Shown piece by piece: positions 34,217 through 44,982 of a stretch of DNA of 64,000 nt. Under the pieces are notes generated by a model that saw only the letters and a program-made list of their open reading frames with translations, had not been told where the DNA came from and did no database searches. The stretch comes from Reyranellaceae bacterium. Lineage in GTDB: Bacteria > Pseudomonadota > Alphaproteobacteria > Reyranellales > Reyranellaceae. The position numbers were made by a program, and so were the translations under genes. Location of the stretch: contig JALHMM010000023.1 of the NCBI GenBank assembly GCA_022844045.1, positions 1 to 64,000 on the forward strand, written 5' to 3'. Each line of letters opens with the position of its first letter. The stretch's first letter is position 1.

Positions 34217-34737
34217 GAGTGTCCGCCTCCTGTGGCGGTCTGGACGGTCGAGCCGTCGACGAAATCGCGCAGCGCGACACGGGCGCGTGCGACGCGGCTG
34301 GTGAGTGTGCCGACCGGCAGGTCGAGCACCTCGGCGGCGTCGCGATAGGAGAGGCCCTCGACCGCGACCAGCAGCAGCGCCGCGCGCTGCTCCTCGGGCA
34401 GGCGACCGATGAAGCCGCGGACCTTGGCCAGCGTGATGCTGGCTTCCAGCGCGCGCGCGGTGTCGCGCGCGGTGAGCGTGTCCGGGTCGACCGGCTGCAG
34501 ATGCGCGCCGCGCACGCGGTTGGCCTGTTGCCGGTTGATGTGGATGGTCTGCACGATGCGGTACATCCAGCTGTCGAGACGCGTACCCGCCTGCCACTGG
34601 GCGATGCGGCTGATGGCCCGCTCGTACGCGGCCTGCACCAGGTCGTCGGCCTCGTCGAGCGAACCGGTGAGCCCGTACGCGAAGCGCCGCAGACGCGGCT
34701 GCAACGCGGTCATCGCCGTCCAGGTTTCCTTGTTCAT
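34213..34737 (-). CDS. ECF-type RNA polymerase sigma factor
   Basis: A 174-residue extracytoplasmic-function sigma factor. The sigma2 region is seen in FAYGLTGSLDEADDLVQAAY and DSWMYRIVQTIHIN; the sigma4 helix-turn-helix is RLPEEQRAALLLVAVEGLSY with GTLTSRVARARVALR. The ATG at 34737 is chosen; an in-frame GTG at 34755 is possible and neither has a strong ribosome site. It is followed by its membrane anti-sigma factor and divergent from secreted glycine-rich protein genes, which may be its regulon. Confidence 0.88.
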   Translation of the reverse strand: MNKETWTAMTALQPRLRRFAYGLTGSLDEADDLVQAAYERAISRIAQWQAGTRLDSWMYRIVQTIHINRQQANRVRGAHLQPVDPDTLTARDTARALEASITLAKVRGFIGRLPEEQRAALLLVAVEGLSYRDAAEVLDLPVGTLTSRVARARVALRDFVDGSTVQTATGGGHS

Positions 34738-34907
34738 CGTCGGCGTCGGGACCACGCGTTTCCACCGCCAGTGTCGCGCCGTGGCGACTGGACAACAACA
34801 GAACTATTTCTTCGATCGTCGGGACGTGGCGGTCGCGTGAGCTGTTGTCGCCTCGTCAAAGCCTGCCCAGGTAATGGTATTCGCAAGGAAGCGGTCGTAG
34901 AGTCCGC

Positions 34908-35426
34908 ATGGCTTCATTCGACGAGACGTCCATGGACAGCGATAGCGCCTACTCCGAGCTCGTCCGCACGCCGACACGACGGCGCGGTGTGCTGGCCCTG
35001 CTGCTTGCCGCGGCGCTGGGTGTGTCGGCGTCGGTCGCCCTTGCTAGTGGTGGTGGTAGTGGCGGCGGTTCCGGAGGCGGTGGTGGTGGTGGCTCCGGCG
35101 GCGGCAGTGGCGGCTCCGGCGGCAGTGGCGGCTCCGGCGGCGGTGGCGGCGGTAGTGGCGGCTCCGGCGGTAACAGTGGTCCGGGAGGGCCAAGCGGGCC
35201 GGGGGGGCCTGGTGGTTCTGGCAACAGTGGGCCAGGTAGCGGTGGTTCCGGTTCGGGGCCGGGCGCGGGTCCTGGATCGGGACCGGGTGGATCAGGCCCA
35301 GGTGGCGGCCCCGGCAGTATCGGCGATGTGTCACCCGTTGCGCGTGACCTGACACCGAAGGAGGAAGCCGACCTCATCGCGCGCCGGTGGAGCGATCCAC
35401 CCGGGGCTCCGCCACCGAAACGGTAG
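34908..35426 (+). CDS. Secreted glycine/serine-rich protein 1
   Basis: A 172-residue protein with an N-terminal hydrophobic segment (about 26-46, GVLALLLAAALGVSASVALA), then about 95 residues made almost only of Gly, Ser, Asn and Pro. A short charged tail follows (VARDLTPKEEADLIARRW, then a proline end). The tail is more conserved-looking and may be the functional contact. The repeat is coded by varied codons at first (ggtggtagtggcggc), so it is not a pure slippage product. It stands divergent to the ECF sigma gene. Confidence 0.7.
   Translation: MASFDETSMDSDSAYSELVRTPTRRRGVLALLLAAALGVSASVALASGGGSGGGSGGGGGGGSGGGSGGSGGSGGSGGGGGGSGGSGGNSGPGGPSGPGGPGGSGNSGPGSGGSGSGPGAGPGSGPGGSGPGGGPGSIGDVSPVARDLTPKEEADLIARRWSDPPGAPPPKR
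35043..35330 (+). repeat. Gly/Ser-coding low-complexity DNA
   Basis: Runs of ggtggt, ggcggc and tccggcggcagtggc units give the Gly/Ser repeat of secreted protein 1. The three-base periodicity makes open frames on the other strand that are not genes. Confidence 0.85.
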
Positions 35427-35434
35427 GCGGGCGC

Positions 35435-35782
35435 GTGTTCGAGTTCTCGCGCCTTGCGGCAGCGGCGCTGGCGCTGACAATCGCGGCGTCGGCCGCGGTG
35501 GCGCAGGAAGTCGCGCGCGCACCGCTGGCACCGGCCGACCAGGCCATCGCGGATGAGGCGCGGCTTCGCACGCTGGAGACCGCACGTAGTCGCGTGCGCG
35601 TGGGTTGGCGTGGCGCGACGGCGGGCGTCTCCGGCACGATCGAGCCGTTGCGCACATACCTGGCGCGCAACGGCATGATGTGTCGCGAGTTCGAGGAGAC
35701 GACGCAGTTGCCGAGCACGGCCTTGGTCGTCAATCGACTAGCCTGCCGCGACGACAAGGGTCTTTGGCATATCGTCCGCTGA
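35435..35782 (+). CDS. Secreted protein with RT0821/Lpp0805-type domain
   Basis: A 115-residue protein starting at GTG 35435. The signal peptide (RLAAAALALTIAASAAVA) is cut before QEVARAP. The mature part ends in the pattern W-x(4)-G-x-SGTIEPLRTY, MMCREFEETTQ and LACRDDKGLWHIV, the same order as in the periplasmic end of the anti-sigma factor at 33596. It starts 8 bases after glycine-rich protein 1. An earlier in-frame GTG (35387) would overlap that gene and spoil the signal peptide. Confidence 0.7.
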   Translation: MFEFSRLAAAALALTIAASAAVAQEVARAPLAPADQAIADEARLRTLETARSRVRVGWRGATAGVSGTIEPLRTYLARNGMMCREFEETTQLPSTALVVNRLACRDDKGLWHIVR

Positions 35783-35880
35783 CTCGGGGCTTGGGACGCA
35801 AATCCCTCCTCGCCTGTTTTCAGGATGACCGGTGCGGCGTTCGTGTGCGTGCCAGTCGCCCACAAGGCAGGAGGCAAGAC

Positions 35881-36381
35881 ATGACTCTCAACGTCGTGAT
35901 TTCCAGATCGACCGCCCTCTCGAAGCCCGTGCTGCTAGCGGTGCTCGCCACCGCGCTCAGCGTCGCGCCCTACGGGTTCAAGCCTACGCATGACGGCGCC
36001 ACGATCTCCATCGCGTCCGCCGATGCGCGAGGCGGTGGCGGCGGCGGCGGCGGCGGAGGTGGCGGAGGCGGTGGTGGTGGTGGTGGTGGTAGCGGCGGCG
36101 CCAGCAGCAGCAGCGGCAACTCCGGCCCCGGTAGCGGCGGTGGTTCTGGCTCGGGCAACTCCGGTCCCGGCAGTGGCGGCAATGGCGGCAATTCCGGCCC
36201 GTCCGCCAATTCGGGACCGGGCAACGCCGGACACGCTAGCCCTGGGCAGACCAACACCGGCCACTCCGGCCAAGGGCGAGGCGGCCCGAACGGCGGCGCG
36301 CCGGGTGTCGGCCATGAGGCCAACCACGCGACCAACCCCGAAACGCACCACCATTCCGCGGATGCTCCGGGCCATCGCTGA
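35881..36381 (+). CDS. Secreted glycine-rich protein 2
   Basis: A 166-residue protein with a hydrophobic N-terminus (about 13-29), then after SADAR a run of about 20 glycines, Ser/Gly/Asn repeats (NSGPGSGG units), and a His-rich C-terminus (NPETHHHSADAPGHR). AGGAGG lies 7 nt before the ATG. The histidine tail could bind metal ions. Together with the neighbours it forms a block of extracellular low-complexity proteins beside an ECF sigma factor. Confidence 0.68.
   Translation: MTLNVVISRSTALSKPVLLAVLATALSVAPYGFKPTHDGATISIASADARGGGGGGGGGGGGGGGGGGGGSGGASSSSGNSGPGSGGGSGSGNSGPGSGGNGGNSGPSANSGPGNAGHASPGQTNTGHSGQGRGGPNGGAPGVGHEANHATNPETHHHSADAPGHR
36031..36250 (+). repeat. GGC/GGT-rich repeat in glycine-rich protein 2
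   Basis: About 60 bases of nearly pure ggc/gga/ggt triplets followed by aactccggccccggtagcgg-type units. It is prone to slippage and could vary in length between strains. Confidence 0.8.
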
Positions 36382-36405
36382 CGCAAGACGATCGATCACT
36401 CATCG

Positions 36406-36428
36406 AAGGCCGCTCTCAGAGCGGCCTT
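36406..36428. terminator. Terminator-like inverted repeat after glycine-rich protein 2
   Basis: AAGGCCGCTCT and its complement lie almost back to back, followed on the plus strand by cttcttt. It is 24 bases after the stop codon. Confidence 0.65.
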
Positions 36429-36561
36429 CTTCTTTGCGCGCTGTTCGATCGCGGCAGCATCGTGATTATTCCCGCGCGCTGCACGTGGGCTTTCGCGCCC
36501 CTGCTGTCTGGCCGATCGGTCATGCGATCTGGTCATCGACAACAGCCCGACAGTCTCTCTC

Positions 36562-36870
36562 GTGTCTCTGTACATCGAACGGCCCGCCCCTGATCGGCGC
36601 GCCACGCTCCTCGCGCGCGGTCTGCTCGCGGGCGGTGCCTTGGCCATCGCTTCATGCCTTGCGATCGGCGCCGCCGACGCGCGTCCCGGCGAGGGCGGTG
36701 GCCAGCCGAAGGGCATGGGCGGCGGCCAGGGTGGCGCTGGCGGCCAGCAGGGCATGCGTCCGCCAGCGTCGATGAATGGCGGTCAGCAGGACGGCGGACG
36801 GCCGCCGCCGACAGGAACGCCGCGGCGATGGAATGGACAGCCCCACGGCGGCACAGCCGGTTCGTCGTAA
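36562..36870 (+). CDS. Small secreted Gly/Gln/Pro-rich protein
   Basis: A 102-residue protein starting at GTG 36562. A basic start (RRATLLARG) and hydrophobic stretch end at ALAIASCLAIGAADA; cleavage may follow ADA, or the IASC could serve as a lipobox. The mature part is rich in Gly, Gln, Met and Pro with GMGGGQGGAGGQQGM. Function unknown. It lies in the same block as the other low-complexity exported proteins. Confidence 0.6.
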   Translation: MSLYIERPAPDRRATLLARGLLAGGALAIASCLAIGAADARPGEGGGQPKGMGGGQGGAGGQQGMRPPASMNGGQQDGGRPPPTGTPRRWNGQPHGGTAGSS

Positions 36871-36931
36871 CCCCACGCGACGGATCGGCGGGCGGCGGGG
36901 AAAACAGGCACCGCCGTCATCGGCCCGCACG

Positions 36932-36959
36932 AAAAGGCCGCCCTCGGGGGCGGCCTTTG
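36932..36959. terminator. Bidirectional terminator between the secreted-protein gene and grxD
   Basis: AAAGGCCGCCC and GGGCGGCCTTT pair around a TCGG loop, with T-runs or A-runs at both sides. It can end transcripts of both convergent genes. Confidence 0.8.
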
Positions 36960-36984
36960 TTGTCGGAAGGCGGCGCGCGGCGCG

Positions 36985-37320
36985 CTAGGCGGCTTGCTGG
37001 ACCGAGACGCCCTTGTCCTTGAAGACCTGCTCGAGCTCGCCGGTCTCGTACATCTCGCGGATGATGTCGCAGCCGCCGATGAACTCGCCCTTGACGTAGA
37101 GCTGCGGGATCGTCGGCCAGTCGCTGAATTCCTTGATACCCTGGCGGATCGCCGGGTCGACCAGCACGTTCACGCCCTTGAAGCGCACGCCCATGTGGTC
37201 GAGCACCTCGACCACGGCGGCCGAGAAGCCGCATTGCGGGAACACCGGCGTGCCCTTCATGAATAGCACCACATCGTTGGTGGTGACCTCTTCCTTGATG
37301 CGGTTGGCGACATCGCTCAT
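36985..37320 (-). CDS. grxD: Monothiol glutaredoxin Grx4
   Basis: A 111-residue CGFS-type glutaredoxin that carries [2Fe-2S] clusters together with BolA. The active site is FPQCGFS, and glutathione contacts [11 protein letters not shown] and GGCDI are present. The length is typical. It is the last gene of the minus-strand purine/BolA row, 36 bases after bolA, and ends at the terminator at 36932. Confidence 0.96.
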   Translation of the reverse strand: MSDVANRIKEEVTTNDVVLFMKGTPVFPQCGFSAAVVEVLDHMGVRFKGVNVLVDPAIRQGIKEFSDWPTIPQLYVKGEFIGGCDIIREMYETGELEQVFKDKGVSVQQAA

Positions 37321-37356
37321 CGCTGTCTCCTGTGGATCCTGTATGCCCAGTGTACC

Positions 37357-37596
37357 CTAACTGGCCCCGGGCGCCATGGTCGTCAACTTCAGGGCGTGCA
37401 GTTCCCCGCCCATCCGGCCGCCCAGAGCGGCGTAGACCATCTGATGCTGCTGGATCCGGGACTTGCCAGCGAAGGCCTTGGACACGACCGTCGCCGAGTA
37501 GTGGTCGCCGTCGCCGGCCAGGTCCTCGATCCTCACCTCGGCGTCGGGTAGGCCGGCCTTGATCAGGCTGATGATGTCGTCGGAAGCCATGGGCAT
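37357..37596 (-). CDS. bolA: BolA-family protein
   Basis: A 79-residue BolA-type protein, partner of monothiol glutaredoxins in iron-sulfur handling. The motif DGDHYSATVVSKAFAGKSRI and HQMVYAALGGRMGGELHAL are as in the family. The start may be 37596 or the ATG at 37590. It stands directly behind purL and before grxD, the usual alphaproteobacterial order. Confidence 0.93.
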   Translation of the reverse strand: MPMASDDIISLIKAGLPDAEVRIEDLAGDGDHYSATVVSKAFAGKSRIQQHQMVYAALGGRMGGELHALKLTTMAPGAS

Positions 37597-37608
37597 CGAT
37601 CGGGTCCT

Positions 37609-39846
<2,238 letters not shown>

Positions 39847-39849
39847 GGT

Positions 39850-40536
39850 TCAGGCGATCGCGGCGACGAGGCTCTCGAACAAGGCCTTGCCATCGGTGCC
39901 GCCGAAGCGCGGCTCGATGGCGTTCTCGGGATGGGGCATCATGCCGAGCACGCTCTTGGTCTCGTTGAAGACGCCGGCGATGCCGCGCAGCGAGCCGTTG
40001 GGATTGCCCGCCGCCAGGTCGCCATCGGCGCCGCAATAGCGGAAGGCGATCTGGCCGCGATCCTCGAGCGCCTTCAACGTGTCGTCATCGGCGAAGTAGT
40101 TGCCCTCGGCGTGGGCGACCGGCACGCGGATGATCTGGCCCTGCTGGTAGCGGTTGGTGAACAGGCTCTGGCTGGTTTCGACCTTCAGATGCACGTCGCC
40201 GCAGACGAACTGCAGGTGCGCGTTGCGCATCAAGGTGCCGGGCACGATGCCCATCTCGGCCGCGACCTGGAAGCCGTTGCACACCGCCAGCACCGGCACG
40301 CCCTTCTCGGCGCGCGCCTTGACCTCGCGCATGACGGGTGAGTGCGCCGCCATGGCGCCGCAGCGCAGATAGTCGCCGTAGGAGAAGCCGCCGGGGATCA
40401 CGATCAGGTCGACCTTGGGCAGCTCGCTGTCGCCATGCCACACCATGGCCGGCGGCGCGCCCGACGTCAGCGCGATCGCGTTGGCGATATCGTTCTCGCG
40501 ATTGGTGCCGGGGAAGACGACGACGGCGGCTTTCAT
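39850..40536 (-). CDS. purQ: Phosphoribosylformylglycinamidine synthase, glutaminase subunit
   Basis: A 228-residue class I amidotransferase that supplies ammonia to PurL. The nucleophile is in [13 protein letters not shown], and the catalytic His-x-Glu is near [21 protein letters not shown] is also typical. It follows the 115-aa unknown gene by 19 bases. Confidence 0.97.
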   Translation of the reverse strand: MKAAVVVFPGTNRENDIANAIALTSGAPPAMVWHGDSELPKVDLIVIPGGFSYGDYLRCGAMAAHSPVMREVKARAEKGVPVLAVCNGFQVAAEMGIVPGTLMRNAHLQFVCGDVHLKVETSQSLFTNRYQQGQIIRVPVAHAEGNYFADDDTLKALEDRGQIAFRYCGADGDLAAGNPNGSLRGIAGVFNETKSVLGMMPHPENAIEPRFGGTDGKALFESLVAAIA

Positions 40537-40555
40537 GGCAGGGCTTCGAACTCCG

Positions 40556-40903
40556 TCACTCGGCGGCGGAAATGGCAGGTGCGACGTGGATCAGATGGAA
40601 GCCACGCTTGCGGATATCGGCCTTGGCGATCTTCTCGGAAAAGTCGACCCGCCGGGTTCCGGTTTCAGCAAACGACTTGAATCTCTGCCATCGGCCGCCG
40701 TTCGGACAGTTCACATATTTGGTCGGTGCGGTTCCGTCGGCTACCACGATGAGGCTGTGGTCAACAGAGGAGCGATAAAGGTGGAACACCATGCCGCCGC
40801 TGATGGGCGCAGGTGGACGCGGGCCGGCACCGATGAATGCGCCAACCCAGTCCTCACGGGCCGTCGGTGGAATCTCGGGGTCGATCTTGCGCTGCGTGTT
40901 CAT
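40556..40903 (-). CDS. Unknown protein, putative partner of the BrnT-like toxin
   Basis: A 115-residue protein not recognised. It has a charged start ([18 protein letters not shown]), a beta-rich middle ([20 protein letters not shown]), and a basic C-terminal part ([18 protein letters not shown]). It has no ribbon-helix-helix pattern and so does not look like BrnA, the usual antitoxin of BrnT. Its ATG overlaps the stop of the BrnT-like gene (ATGA), in the order toxin then partner seen in brnTA. It lies inside the purine operon. Confidence 0.65.
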   Translation of the reverse strand: MNTQRKIDPEIPPTAREDWVGAFIGAGPRPPAPISGGMVFHLYRSSVDHSLIVVADGTAPTKYVNCPNGGRWQRFKSFAETGTRRVDFSEKIAKADIRKRGFHLIHVAPAISAAE

Positions 40904-41193
40904 GATCGCTGTAGGTATCGGGCAGTTTCGATCGGCGTTGCGAAGCGCGCCGTAATGATGTGAAGGCAATCCTCGCGCCACGTGTAGACTACCATGACGA
41001 ACCGACCTCGACACGAGGTGAGGGCGTGCCAGCGGTCTTCGTCCGTCGAGTGGTCCGGATCCTCCTCATAGATCATGTCGGCTTCGAGCGCGGTTGGCAG
41101 GTCGGCGAAATCCACACCATGCTTGCGCAACGTGCGGCGACGCTTCTCGTCGTCCCATTCGTAGGACTGGCCGCGAACGACGACCCTGCCCAC
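40900..41193 (-). CDS. BrnT-family toxin-like protein
   Basis: A 97-residue protein with the BrnT pattern: YEWDDEKRRRTLRKHGVDF, then DEDRWHALT, the strand FVMVVYTWR and IITARFATPIETARYL. BrnT proteins are RelE-fold ribonuclease toxins. It starts at a GTG 7 bases after the purS stop. It is translationally coupled to the next gene, which is not a BrnA. It sits between purS and purQ, so it is probably transcribed with the purine genes. Confidence 0.8.
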   Translation of the reverse strand: MGRVVVRGQSYEWDDEKRRRTLRKHGVDFADLPTALEADMIYEEDPDHSTDEDRWHALTSCRGRFVMVVYTWREDCLHIITARFATPIETARYLQRS

Positions 41194-41200
41194 GTCGTGC

Positions 41201-41443
41201 TCACGCCACCAGCTCGATGCGGTAGTTTTCGATCACGGTGTTGGCCAGCAGCTTGCGGCACATCTCCTCGAGCCGGGCCTTGGCGCGCGCCTCGTCGGTC
41301 TCGGCGATCTCCAGCTCGATGAACTTGCCTTGGCGCACGTCACCGACCTCGGGGAAGCCCAGCCGGTTGAGCGCGTTGCCGATCGCCTTGCCCTGCGGAT
41401 CGAGGACGCCGTTCTTCAGCGTGACGTGGACGCGCGCCTTCAT
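41201..41443 (-). CDS. purS: Phosphoribosylformylglycinamidine synthase subunit PurS
   Basis: An 80-residue small subunit that bridges PurL and PurQ. It starts MKARVHVTLKNGVLDPQGKA and has GFPEVGDVRQGKFIEL, as in the family. It follows purC by 25 bases. In most relatives purQ would come next; here two genes of a toxin-like pair stand between. Confidence 0.96.
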   Translation of the reverse strand: MKARVHVTLKNGVLDPQGKAIGNALNRLGFPEVGDVRQGKFIELEIAETDEARAKARLEEMCRKLLANTVIENYRIELVA

Positions 41444-41468
41444 GGTCTCCTACCCATTGATCTCTGGC

Positions 41469-42233
41469 CTATTGCACGGTGGTCGGGCCGCGATGGTCGC
41501 CGGCGCCGGGGTCGAGCAGGATGCCCAGCCGCCGCGCGACTTCCTGGTAGGCCTCCTCGACCTTGCCGAGGTCGCGGCGGAAGCGGTCCTTGTCCATCTT
41601 CTCGTTGGTCTTCAGGTCCCACAGCCGGCACGAGTCCGGGCTGATTTCGTCGGCCAGCACGATGCGGACCATCTCGTCCTCGTACAGCCGGCCGAACTCG
41701 ATCTTGAAGTCGATCAGCTTGATGCCGATGCCGAGGAACAGGCCGGACAGGAAATCGTTGATGCGCAGCGACAGGGCCACGATGTCGTCGATGTCCTGCG
41801 GCTGCGCCCAGCCGAAGCAGGTGATGTGCTCCTCGGTGACCAGCGGGTTCTTGAGCTGGTCGTTCTTGTAATAGAACTCGAGGATCGAGCGCGGCAGCTG
41901 CTGGCCCTCGGGGATGCCGAATCGCTCGGCCAGCGAGCCTGCGGCGACGTTACGCACCACCACCTCGAGCGGAATGATCTCGACCTGCCGGATGAGCTGC
42001 TCGCGCATGTTCAGCCGGCGGATGAAGTGGGTGGGCACACCGATCTCGTTCAGCCGCGTCATCAGATATTCCGAGATGCGGTTGTTGATCACGCCCTTGC
42101 CGGTGATCGTGCCCTTCTTCGAGTTGTTGAAGGCGGTGGCGTCGTCCTTGAAATACTGGACGATGGTTCCGGGTTCGGGCCCCTCGTAGAGGATCTTGGC
42201 CTTGCCCTCGTAGAGGCGGCGACGGCGGCTCAT
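41469..42233 (-). CDS. purC: SAICAR synthetase
   Basis: A 254-residue phosphoribosylaminoimidazole-succinocarboxamide synthase, step 8 of purine synthesis (CAIR plus aspartate to SAICAR). Motifs are [41 protein letters not shown] and DFKIEFGR. It is the first gene of the minus-strand row purC-purS-(two genes)-purQ-purL-bolA-grxD. The promoter must lie within the 218 bases to the diiron gene. Confidence 0.97.
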   Translation of the reverse strand: MSRRRRLYEGKAKILYEGPEPGTIVQYFKDDATAFNNSKKGTITGKGVINNRISEYLMTRLNEIGVPTHFIRRLNMREQLIRQVEIIPLEVVVRNVAAGSLAERFGIPEGQQLPRSILEFYYKNDQLKNPLVTEEHITCFGWAQPQDIDDIVALSLRINDFLSGLFLGIGIKLIDFKIEFGRLYEDEMVRIVLADEISPDSCRLWDLKTNEKMDKDRFRRDLGKVEEAYQEVARRLGILLDPGAGDHRGPTTVQ

Positions 42234-42451
42234 GGGGCTCTCTCCGGGGCGTCGGCGGAGGAGGCCCGCCGCACCCGTTTCTCAAGCCGGGTTCTAGCAG
42301 GCGCATGCGATCAGGCGCAACACGCTGGGGCGCGCCGCCGCCACCCCTTGTGAGTCATCGCGATCGCTACCAAGTCACTGTCATTCAGCGCTTTTTCCAG
42401 ATAGATGACGCTGTAGTCAGATTGTCGCAAGACCCCTTTCCGGAGCCCGCG

Positions 42452-43579
42452 ATGGCCGCCGCCCAGATCACCTACGACGCCGCCTACGACACCGTCGACC
42501 GCGACGACTTCCCGGCGATGATCGCCATCAAGCGCTATGGCCGGCGATCCGATGCCTTCGACCGCATCATTTCCCAGACCCACGATCACTTCTGGGACCC
42601 GCTGGATCCGACCTACATCGATTTCAGCCAGCCCTTCGACATGGCGACCACGCCGATCCTGCCGCTCGAGAACATCATGGAGCTCAAGAGCGCGGTGGCC
42701 GACAGGTTGGACGACCGCCAGAAGATCCAGCTCGCCAACGACGTCACCCACTGGACGATGAGCAGCCTGCTGCACGGCGAGCAGGGCGCGCTCTCGCTCT
42801 CTGCCAGCCTGTGCCACATCCTGCTCGATCCGGGCGCCCAGGAATACGCAGCCAACCAGGCCCGCGAGGAAGCTCGCCACGTCGCCGGCTTCACCAAGTA
42901 CGTCGGCGTGCGCTGGGGCGATCCGCTGCCGGTGGGCGCCACGGTGGGCAAGCTGCTGACCGAGCTGGTCACCACGACCGAGGTTTACCGCAAGATCGTC
43001 GGCATGCAGATGCTGGTCGAGGGCCTCGCCATGGGTGCCTTCGCCACGCTCAACGCGCAGACCAACGACCCCGTGCTGCGCCGCCTGGTGCAGCTGGTGA
43101 TGAGCGACGAGGCCTTCCATCACCGCTTCGGCCGCATCTGGGCGCAGCGCACCATCGGCAAGCTCACCAAGGAGGAGCACCAGCGCGTCGAGGACTGGAC
43201 CGCCGAGGTCTTCCAGGTGCTGTTCTTCAATCTGGTCAATGCCGAGCAGAAGCAGATCATCTACGGCAAGTACGGCCTGCACTGGGAGTGGGTGCGCGAC
43301 GCCGTGCGCGAGGTGTTCTCGGACGAGGATCGCCGTAAGCAGCTCAGCGACGGCACCAATATCTTCCGTGTGCTGATCAAGACGCTGCTGCACGCCGGCA
43401 TCATCACCGACCGCACGCGGCCGCTTTACGCGGTGTGGGTCGACATGAAGGAGCTGGCGAGCGACGGCGAGGAAATCCCCGGAGCCGCGGTGGCCGAGGA
43501 AACCATGATCATGCTGCGCGAGATCAACGCCAAGCGTCGGCGCATCGTCAGCAAGGACATCGGCCTGGCGGCGCATTGA
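42452..43579 (+). CDS. Ferritin-like diiron protein, copy 2
   Basis: A 375-residue paralog of the protein at 14280, equal in length. The same ligand blocks are present: LLHGEQGALSLSASLC, AREEARHVAGF, MLVEGLAMGAF and MSDEAFHHRFG. The ATG at 42452 gives the same N-terminal layout as copy 1 (then DRDDFPAMI); GGAG lies 6-7 nt upstream. It is divergent to purC and followed by a branched-chain amino-acid type transporter operon. The enzyme reaction is unknown. The palindrome before copy 1 is not repeated here. Confidence 0.8.
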   Translation: MAAAQITYDAAYDTVDRDDFPAMIAIKRYGRRSDAFDRIISQTHDHFWDPLDPTYIDFSQPFDMATTPILPLENIMELKSAVADRLDDRQKIQLANDVTHWTMSSLLHGEQGALSLSASLCHILLDPGAQEYAANQAREEARHVAGFTKYVGVRWGDPLPVGATVGKLLTELVTTTEVYRKIVGMQMLVEGLAMGAFATLNAQTNDPVLRRLVQLVMSDEAFHHRFGRIWAQRTIGKLTKEEHQRVEDWTAEVFQVLFFNLVNAEQKQIIYGKYGLHWEWVRDAVREVFSDEDRRKQLSDGTNIFRVLIKTLLHAGIITDRTRPLYAVWVDMKELASDGEEIPGAAVAEETMIMLREINAKRRRIVSKDIGLAAH

Positions 43580-43606
43580 CCCGGCCTGAACAAGCGTTCA
43601 TATGAT
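43576..43606 (+). promoter_or_regulatory. Possible promoter with embedded inverted repeat before the liv-type operon
   Basis: TATGAT (43601-43606) is a good -10 box; TTGACC (43576-43581) is a possible -35 at the long spacing of 19. Between them lies TGAAC-AAGC-GTTCA (43587-43600), a 5-bp inverted repeat in a repressor-operator position. It could be chance. Confidence 0.4.
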
Positions 43607-43657
43607 CCCGGACAACGCGTAGCCGGTCGTGTGCACGCTCAGTTTCGGGAGGGAATC

Positions 43658-44914
43658 ATGGCGAGGACAGGATTTTCGCGTCGTGGCGTACTGAAGGCCG
43701 CGGCTGCGGGCGCGACTGTCGCCGGCTTTCCGGCGATCCTGAAGGCGCAGGGCGGCAATCCGATCAAGATCGGCGTGCCCACCATCCTGTCCGGCCGCGT
43801 CGCGCTGGTCGGTCAGACCAGCGTCGGCGGGCTGCGTTCGGTGTTCGACAAGGTCAACGCCGAGGGCGGGATCAACGGCCGCAAGATCGAACTGGTGGTC
43901 CGCGACTCCAAGGGCGCGCCGCAGGAAGCTGCCAAGGTCACGCGCGACCTGATCAACAACGACCGCTGCGAGATCATCCTCGACGCCGAGGCGTCGAGCG
44001 GCGCCTTTGCCGTGCACGAAGTGATCCGCGAGATCGGCGTGCTGTGCATCCACACCAACTCCGAGACCTCCTCGCTGACGGCGGATCCCAAGCTGCACGT
44101 GCCGACGGCCTTCCGCTCCGCGCGGCAGGGTATCCATGACGCGATCGGCGGTGGCGACTACGCGGCCAAGATCTCCAAGGCCAAGAACCTCAAGAAGTGG
44201 GTGACCTGTTCACCCGACTACGCCTATGGCCGCGCCAACACCGCGGAGTTCATGGAGTACGCCAAGTATTTCGACGGTGGTATCCAGGTGGTCGACGAAG
44301 CCTGGCCCAAGCTCTTCCAGCCGGACTACACCGAGGTCGTCACCAAGGTGCTGAACTCCAAGGCCGACGCGATGTACTCGGCATTGTGGGGCGGCGATCT
44401 CGTGGCCTTCATCGACCAGGGCAATCTCTACGGCCTGTTCGACAAGCTGCAGAACTTCATGGTCAACCTCGGCGACTACGGCGTGATCACCGAGGTCAAG
44501 CAGTTCCCGCAGGGTGTGCATTCCGGCGGCCGCTACAACAGGACCGTGCCGAAGACACCGGAGAACGAGGCCTGGTACCAGGAGTACGTCAAGAACTACA
44601 AGCACATGCCGACGAACTGGTCGTGGGAGAATGCCGTCGCGGCGACCTTCGTTGTCGATGCGCTGAAGAAGACCAACGGCGACACCAACGGCAAGAAGCT
44701 CGCCGAGGCGATGAAGGGCATGAAGATCAAGTCGATCTTCGGCGTCGACGGCACGCTCACGATGCGCGCCGAGGACAACACGCTGGTCAATTACGTCATT
44801 GGCTACGGCACGTCGCTGCCCAAGGAACCCTACGTCGACAACTTCGTCACCGCGAGCTGGGAGCCGATCTACGAGCTCGAGAAGCAGTGGAAGAAGAAGC
44901 AGGGTTTCGCCTGA
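43658..44914 (+). CDS. Branched-chain amino-acid-type ABC solute-binding protein
   Basis: A 418-residue periplasmic receptor (Peripla_BP_6, LivJ-like). A Tat-type signal (FSRRGVLKAAAAGATVAG) is cut near LKA-QG. The mature start IKIGVPTILSGRVALVGQTS and VNAEGGINGRKIELVVRDSK are typical. GGGAGGGAA lies 4-5 nt before the ATG. It heads a five-gene operon with both permeases and both ATPases. The ligand may be an amino acid, an amide or an aromatic acid; the family does not settle it. Confidence 0.9.
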   Translation: MARTGFSRRGVLKAAAAGATVAGFPAILKAQGGNPIKIGVPTILSGRVALVGQTSVGGLRSVFDKVNAEGGINGRKIELVVRDSKGAPQEAAKVTRDLINNDRCEIILDAEASSGAFAVHEVIREIGVLCIHTNSETSSLTADPKLHVPTAFRSARQGIHDAIGGGDYAAKISKAKNLKKWVTCSPDYAYGRANTAEFMEYAKYFDGGIQVVDEAWPKLFQPDYTEVVTKVLNSKADAMYSALWGGDLVAFIDQGNLYGLFDKLQNFMVNLGDYGVITEVKQFPQGVHSGGRYNRTVPKTPENEAWYQEYVKNYKHMPTNWSWENAVAATFVVDALKKTNGDTNGKKLAEAMKGMKIKSIFGVDGTLTMRAEDNTLVNYVIGYGTSLPKEPYVDNFVTASWEPIYELEKQWKKKQGFA

Positions 44915-44982
44915 GCCGATCACCGCGTGAGGACCGGCGGCTGATGCCGCCGGCCGCGTACTGACCACGGCGGGAGAGCGTT

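Noticed and set aside
34949-35377. Proline-rich minus-strand frame opposite glycine-rich protein 1
   Set aside because: It is the complement of Gly codons (ccx); no signal peptide or start context. The plus strand has both.
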